From Gentiana macrophylla (Eukaryota > Streptophyta > Magnoliopsida > Gentianales > Gentianaceae), in assembly GCA_026214975.1 (NCBI GenBank), contig JAOBSW010000731.1, positions 29,122 to 93,121 on the forward strand: a stretch of 64,000 nt of DNA, in the 5' to 3' direction. Every line of letters begins with the position of its first letter. Position 1 is the stretch's first letter. The notes below the pieces were generated by a model. That model searched no databases, was not told where the DNA came from, and saw nothing but the letters and a program-made list of their open reading frames with translations. Below, in pieces: positions 58,563-64,000 of this stretch. The position numbers and the translations under genes were made by a program.

Positions 58563-60059
58563 ACTCCCCCACACTTAAGCTTTTGCTCGTCCCGAGCAAA
58601 ACAAAACAAAGATAAAAGCTCGAGAAAAGATAGACATCTAAACATATATAACACGTATCCAATAAATCAGAAGTTCACCAGTGTGTGTGCATAGCCATAA
58701 TAAACTTCCACTAAATCCAAACTTGAGAAACTCAAACCAAAACTAGCTAACACCCCCTTGTAGACTAGCAATAAATGACACTCATAAGTGTGTACCTACA
58801 AACGTGACATATCACGAAAAGGATGATAGAATATATCTAGGGCCTTTCGAAATACTCAGAGGATAATCCTACAAGATATCTATCAATTTCTACTGGGGAT
58901 AAGATAGACGATAACTTAGTCTTATATACATTTCATAACAATTCATTAGTTGATTTAACTTTTTCACTTTTAAACGCACATCAGAATGAGCTATTGCCCT
59001 GTCATAGCAGAATAGGATATTCGAGATATACCCTACCTTACTCAAATCATAAGGCAGCTTCTTCTGACTGTCGTGAGCTTTTAGTCATCATAGTGGTATA
59101 GGACATACGTGGTATACCCTATCGCACTCAAATCATCGACTGGCTTTCGACACACCCAATTACTTCATTTAAACACAACTTTTTCATTTGACAATAAGTT
59201 ACGTGTTACTTATCACATTCAAACCTTCAGATATTCACAGTATATCATACTTCGGATCTAAATACAGACTATCATAAATCTCAAGATATATACGTAGCAC
59301 TAAGTACATGACTTATAAGATAATCAAAAATCACTCGTCCAAAAGGGGTATAACTTTATAAATAGCTCATCATTTACTATGGCTCGTGAAAAATCGATCT
59401 CAAGTGAAACAACTAACTTATCAAACATATGATATACAGCTTAAATGACTATAAAAAAATAACGAACATTGAATCGAATTGCCTACTCGGGACAAAACAA
59501 AAACAAAAGTGTCGAAAAATTTTGAAAATTTTAGCTCATTTTGCATAGAAACATAGAAACATTACGAATTAAGCAAATGTGTAGATACATATCGAAACAT
59601 TCCCCTCCCCCACACTTAAAAATCAACATGTCCTCATGTTGTGCAGAACGAAAGAAAAAGGAAAGGACTTAGCTGATTTATATCGAAACACGAATCGTCG
59701 GTCAGGCCGGAGCCTACATAATGACACTTAGAACGCGTAACCAGACAATGTAGCTCGACGAAACCGCTAAAAATATACCTGCATGTGTTGACAAACATGG
59801 AACCATCTCGGGGAAAACGGGAATTATACGAACGAAAAAGAGATATCAAAAATGAAGATAAAGCAAAAGTTAAAGCATTCAATACATCCGAAAGTATAAA
59901 CACGGTAGAAGTGAAAGTACGGGTGCCTTATGGCTTACATGATCCATCGGAAAGAAATAGTAGCAATATCAAAATTACAACGAATCATATAAGAAAAAGT
60001 AGCAACAACATACATCCGTCGAATCAAAGAAAAGAAAAACTAGAATCGAAAAAATAAAA
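58563..60059 (-). other. Athila-2 3' non-coding region with two polypurine tracts
   Basis: PPT AAGTGTGGGGGAGT at minus 58576-58563 next to the LTR. 86-bp tandem duplication (59040 and 59126). A second polypurine tract (59617-59600) preceded by the perfect hairpin CAACATG-AGGA-CATGTTG (59641-59624). Aligns with 5950-7090 of Athila-1. No gene; plus-strand frame 59785-60057 has no support. Confidence 0.75.
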
Positions 60060-61616
60060 TCAAGGTCGGCTCGGTGTGGCGTAATCATCGGCCGGAGGAT
60101 CAGAGGGTCCAGAAGGTGATGCCGTAGCCTTAGCTGCCGAGCCAGGCTGCTCCTCATCTCAAGATGACTCGAGTCGTGTAGAACATCCGCAATGACCGCT
60201 TCAATCTCATCGACAAAGAGATAATCAACGAGGAGCTCGGATTGAAGGTTCTTTCGTCCCTCATTTGCCGCCCTCACAGATACATTGAAGAATCGACAAA
60301 ATGTTGTTCTGCGTATCCCGGATATCACCAGCCATTCCGGAAACTATTGGCCATGCTCAACCGCATCCTAAGCAAGGGAGATAAAGTAGGTCGGGAGGAT
60401 GCGAGGCGGGCGGTGTGAAGAACCAGGCTCCTACGGTGCTCTCGACTCGAGATTGACCCAAGGCTTACTCTTCTCTCTCTCAGATAGGCCTCGGATTCTT
60501 CGGCTTGTGATCGGCTCCATACTCAGGTACACCGGCATCGATACACAAACTGTGGATAAGATGAGGGACGATCAAGCTCCGCGTGTAAACCTTTTGATTG
60601 ATAGATATCTCGTCATACAAGGCTTGTCCCACATCCACATTCAAGCCAAATGTCAATGCATATAACATGCCTAGGTCACCAATATGAAAATGTGTCAGGT
60701 TGTTCTTAGGCAACAACCGACTCTGAATAAACCGACACTGGACTTTCCAATCCTCCGTCCAGGTTGTGGTAGCCAACTCCTTCCGGTCGCCTCCCGGCCT
60801 TAACGTCCACGCCACATCCGGGCAAACTCGCAACCTCAACTCCTCCAGGGGATCCTGCCCAAACTCTGCCCATGTAAAATCTCTTCCTTGTAATCCCGAC
60901 CCTCAAAAGCCGCCAACCCATACTTTGCATTGATCACCTCCGGCGTAAACGGAACTTGGACTCCTCGAACCACAACTACCTTTATTTCCAAGTTGGTTTT
61001 TGACAATTGGCATAAAACTCCCGAACCAAGGAACTATTTACCGGGGTAGTTGGAATCGTCATCAAAGCGTCCCATTTTCGATCCTTTAACAGCTTGACAA
61101 ACCCGGGATCAACCTTTGCCTCCAAAGTGGCCTTTTCTATCGACATCGTCCTCGAGAAATAGTGCTGTTTATACGCATCGTGAGCTCTAGGGTTCACGAA
61201 TCTACGAGGCAAAGGCATAGGGGGTACGTTTTGGCTTTCTTTCGAGGTGGAGCCGCCCTAGGTTCAACCGGCTCATCTTCCCTTGTAGCTTCTACAACCT
61301 CCTCAACCCTAGACGAGGCTCCGCCTTTCTGAGCTCTAGGCATCCGTACTAATGGAATATCGTCGTCCGTCTCAGAGTCTGAGGTTGGGTCATCTCTTAA
61401 GGTTTCCCTAGTTTGGGTGGCTCTAGGGGGTTGTTCCTGAATGCTCACACCTCGGTTAGGATCAACTAAGGTTGGGTCGAACTCTTTGCGCTTCTTCCCG
61501 GCCTCCCTAGCAACTTCCTTCCCGTGTCTCTTCACAACTCCCTTCTTATGAACCATTTTCAAGCCTAAGTCTACACCAAACAATCCCAATACCCACAAAA
61601 GATACCCGTTTAACAT
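60060..61616 (-). pseudogene. Athila-2 extra ORF (plant transposon protein domain)
   Basis: Starts near 61616 (frame 61616-61194: basic, then acidic segment with DDDIPLVRMPRAQKGG), shifts to 61218-60982 (FVNPRAHDAYKQHYFSRTM, LVREFYANCQ), then VVVRGVQVPFTPEVINAKYGL, and 60839-60480 (RFIQSRLLPKNNLTHFHIGDLGMLYALTFGLNVDVGQALYDEI, SLIVPHLIHSLCIDAGVP). These blocks in this order match the domain Pfam calls a putative plant transposon protein (PF20167, from memory). In the Athila layout it sits where the env-like ORF is expected. Broken by several shifts. Function unknown. Confidence 0.65.
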
Positions 61617-62505
61617 CCAAAGCGGGATTTCAAATCAACCAAACCACAACCACAACAATCCATGATCAATAACCAACCCATTCATCATCAACAGCATCAA
61701 CCAACAAGAGTCAAGAATCAAAAACGAAAGAAAGAAAACAAATAAGATGACATTCAAGTGAACGAGCCGACTCAAAGATCGAACCCAGAAAAACGTGAAG
61801 AAAAACGAGAAAAGTTGTTACTAACTTACCGAGTAAGATGAGTAGATGCTGATCGAAATGAAGATAAGTCCAAACAAGTCCAAATGGCCTCCAAAAATCG
61901 GATTTTTTTTCTCTTAAAAGTCGGACTACAATGGGTGCTGATTCGCTAAGAATATAGCGTGTTGGGAGTTTTGGTTATGAAAATTGAAGAGAGGGTATCA
62001 AAAGCGGTCTATAGCACTTGGAATCGCTCAAAATGGTTGAGAATTGACGATTTTAGGGCAAAAGGAGGGAGATAAACCGTTTTTCGCGTTTGAATATCCT
62101 GAAAAGTGAAGGTTCACTCGAAGAAGGGGTATATATAGACAGAGGTTGGACGCTCGTCCAACTCAGTGGACGGGCGTCCACTGAGAAATCAGATGAAGCG
62201 ACGACAGCGCCCAATTTATCGACGCTTCGTCAAAAGTTTAAATCACATACAGGATTGGAGGGAATAAATCAGACGGGCGTCCAGACTTAGTGGACGCTCG
62301 TCCAAAATTGGTCATGGCGGACGGGCGTCCAGAGTTCTGGACGGGCGTCCAAGCAGAAAAATTCAAAAAAATCATAAAATTCCCATATAACTCAAATTCA
62401 AAATTTGATCTCTTATTAAACTTAAATAAAACTTCAAAACTACAAATAAAAATCAAATGAAGTACATAAAATTTCTAGAAAATAAATAAAAACAAATAGA
62501 GAACA

Positions 62506-62552
62506 GTGGGTTGCCTCCCACCAAGCGCTTTTGTTTTACGTCGTTTGCTCGA
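62506..62552 (-). ncRNA. Two-hairpin RNA motif, Athila-2 distal copy
   Basis: Hairpin 2 on the minus strand: GTGGG / AGGCAA / CCCAC (62521-62506). Hairpin 1 is weakened to TCG / AGCAAA / CGA (62552-62541). Spacer contains AAAAGCGCTT. Confidence 0.5.
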
Positions 62553-63102
62553 TTTAAACAAACCTAACTAACGCTAGTCTGCATAAATCTTGTCCCAATC
62601 CACCAACGGATGAGACGACGAAGCATATCAATAGCAGGAGGGAAATCATAGTCGTCTTGTACGCCCCAGTCATCTCCAGCTACCTCTAAACCTCTAAAAT
62701 GTGAAGCCTGTAGTACCAGCGCTAGATTTGTCAAAGATAGGGTCATTTAGGACCGTATATGGACGCCCTATAGCTTCCTCAGTAGCTCCTCAAGTGGTGA
62801 AGTCACTACCTCCCGAACAAATGGGGACAATGAGAACATAGGTGATGCTCTTCGTACGGGTACTAAGCTCAAAATCTACGTGCAAGACTATAGTGCCTCC
62901 TGGTCCATCACCATCAGAATCGTGGGATCCGACTAATGATGGGGAACTCCTCAGGAAGAATTCCGTAATCCATATCTAAAAAGCACACTAACTGACAGAT
63001 GTAAACATAAAACTTAGTCAACTAAAACTTAATTAAACTAAAACATAAATAAATATAACACCAACAGCAAAAACAGAGTTTAACTAATATAATAAGGGAT
63101 AT

Positions 63103-63150
63103 CTAGGATGCCTCCTAGTAGCGCTTTTGGTTAATGTCGTTAGCTCGACA
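63103..63150 (-). ncRNA. Two-hairpin RNA motif, Athila-2 proximal copy
   Basis: Minus strand: TGTCG / AGCTAA / CGACA (63150-63135), a 16-nt spacer with AAAAGCGCT, then CTAGG / AGGCAT / CCTAG (63118-63103). It lies about 120 nt after the integrase stop. Spacer length equals that of the Athila-1 copy. Confidence 0.58.
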
Positions 63151-63267
63151 CCATTTAAAACTCACTGGATCAAAGCCATTTGACTTTTCGCGCCACCACT
63201 ACCTCATGTAAGCTCGATCAAGAGTGTGGTTCATGAAAACAGAGATCTCACACATGGGGCGAAATCT

Positions 63268-64000
63268 TTAATAGCTTTCCAAATACGCTTGAACTTCCCC
63301 ATGGGTGACCTCTTCATTCTCTGAGCCCTCTCGATGGCGCTTCAACTGACGCTCCCTCTCCAATTCATCCATATCCCAACTACCAGCTAGAACTTCTTCA
63401 GAAGGACCACTACAGCCATCCTCTGAAAACAGGTTGGGTGAAGACTCGTTGAATTCTTCGACTTCCGTAGCACCACACCCGAGGATATCGAGGCAACGGA
63501 CATTCAGAGGTTTCTCTTTAGGTTCACTAATATAGTGCTTTCTCCTTTGGCCATTCACTCGAAACGGGTCACCACTATAACCACGAAGTTCTAGAACGCC
63601 TCCAGGAATGATTTGGAGAATCCCGAAGGGGCCGGACCAACGTGTCCTCAACTTTCCAGGAAACAAATGCACCCTAGAGTTGTATAGAAGAACTTGTTCG
63701 CCGACATGGAATTCTCTCTTCTTAATCTTAGCATCGTGGAGTAGCTTCATCTTATCTTTACTAATCCTGGCACTTTCATAGGCCTGGAGTCCGATTGTCT
63801 AACTCATGTATAGCGCTGCAATCGATGTTTTCCACAAGATTGGGAATCAAAGTTCGAAACTTTGTAGCCCAATAAGCTCTATGCTCTAACTCGACAATGA
63901 GATGACATGGCTTTCCATAGACCATTTGATATGGAGATGTCCCCATAGGGGTTTTATAAGCGATTCTGTATGCCCAAAGTACATCATCCAATTTCAAACT
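63268..64000 (-). pseudogene. Athila-2 integrase C-terminal part
   Basis: Frames 63997-63776 ([30 protein letters not shown], end of the integrase core) and 63750-63268 (KREFHVGEQVLLYNSRVHLFPGKLRTRWSGPFGILQIIPGGVLELRG, the GPY/F module, then an acidic tail to AYLESY). The frames differ by a shift near 63760-63790. The catalytic residues lie beyond the window edge. Very close to 4444-5097 of Athila-1. Confidence 0.85.

Larger units (their letters stand above)
61617..63267 (-). other. Athila-2 spacer between integrase and extra ORF
   Basis: No gene. It holds both copies of the two-hairpin RNA motif (63150-63103 and 62552-62506) and a cluster of GGACGGGCGTCC/GGACGCTCGTCC motifs (62145-62355). 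Short frames such as 62564-62746 are not supported. Confidence 0.65.
20378..64000 (+). mobile_element. SIRE-d: large SIRE-type Ty1/copia with env-like ORF, split by three insertions
   Basis: Visible parts: 5' LTR 20378-22062, PBS 22065-22076, gag, protease, integrase and RT to 26573; RT and RNase H 28931-29981; spacer 29982-30360 and 53791-54073; env-like region 54074-57002. Insertions: solo LTR 26574-28930, Tekay composite 30361-53790, Athila-2 57003->64000. The 3' LTR is beyond the window. The order gag-PR-IN-RT-RH is that of Ty1/copia; two zinc knuckles, a long LTR and an extra 3' ORF are SIRE traits. Many stops make it inactive as read. Confidence 0.9.
57003..64000 (-). mobile_element. 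Athila-2: minus-strand Athila with extra ORF, 5' part outside window
   Basis: 3' LTR 57003-58562, PPT 58577-58563, second PPT 59617-59600, extra ORF region about 61616-60060, two copies of the two-hairpin RNA motif, and integrase C-terminal part 64000-63268. Related to Athila-1 but clearly diverged. Inserted into the env-like region of SIRE-d; the other end is outside the window. Confidence 0.9.

Noticed and set aside
59785..60057. 90-codon lysine-rich plus-strand ORF
   Set aside because: Antisense to the Athila-2 3' region, low complexity, not kept in Athila-1.

Overview
The window is a stretch of repeat-rich plant nuclear DNA. Every coding remnant I can identify belongs to an LTR retrotransposon, and I found no host protein gene, tRNA gene, rRNA gene or CRISPR array. 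The lineages (Ty1/copia SIRE, Ty3/gypsy Athila and Tekay-type chromoviruses) point to a flowering plant, probably a eudicot. The species cannot be read from the sequence.

Layout, left part (1-20377). Several elements are nested. A minus-strand SIRE gag (SIRE-b, 11993-13835) is interrupted by a minus-strand copia element with a short LTR (10110-11992). That element is interrupted by a second minus-strand SIRE (SIRE-a, <1-10109), and SIRE-a is interrupted just upstream of its gag by a complete plus-strand Athila (488-8649, target duplication agtgc/agtac). To the right lie a 5'-truncated plus-strand SIRE LTR (13836-15331), an Athila/Tat remnant holding only a protease (15556-17639 and 19852-20377), and inside that remnant a complete 2.2 kb non-autonomous element (17640-19851, duplication GGTTG).

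Right part (20378-64000). One large plus-strand SIRE starts at 20378 and runs off the window. Three insertions split it: a solo chromovirus LTR in its RT (26574-28930, duplication GTATG), a 23.4 kb minus-strand Tekay composite between pol and the env-like ORF (30361-53790, duplication GGCGG), and a minus-strand Athila in the env-like ORF (57003->64000). The Tekay composite is LTR-internal-LTR-internal-LTR inside a single target duplication. Each internal part carries the same PR-only non-autonomous element at the same gag position (duplication ACTAC in both). In the second unit that insert is itself a three-LTR tandem.

Most interesting structure: (1) a two-hairpin RNA motif downstream of Athila integrase, present three times with base changes on both sides of the stems that preserve pairing; (2) an internal second polypurine tract preceded by a perfect hairpin, shared by both Athilas; (3) clusters of a GGACG..CGTCC inverted-repeat motif in LTRs of unrelated lineages, directly upstream of the TATA box in Athila; (4) a promoter-like block (G-box plus TATA) in front of the SIRE env-like ORF; (5) differences between near-identical copies that cluster at CTG/CAG sites. 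The last suggests that some frameshifts reported here are read errors at methylated CHG sites, so 'pseudogene' calls based on single indels should be treated with caution.
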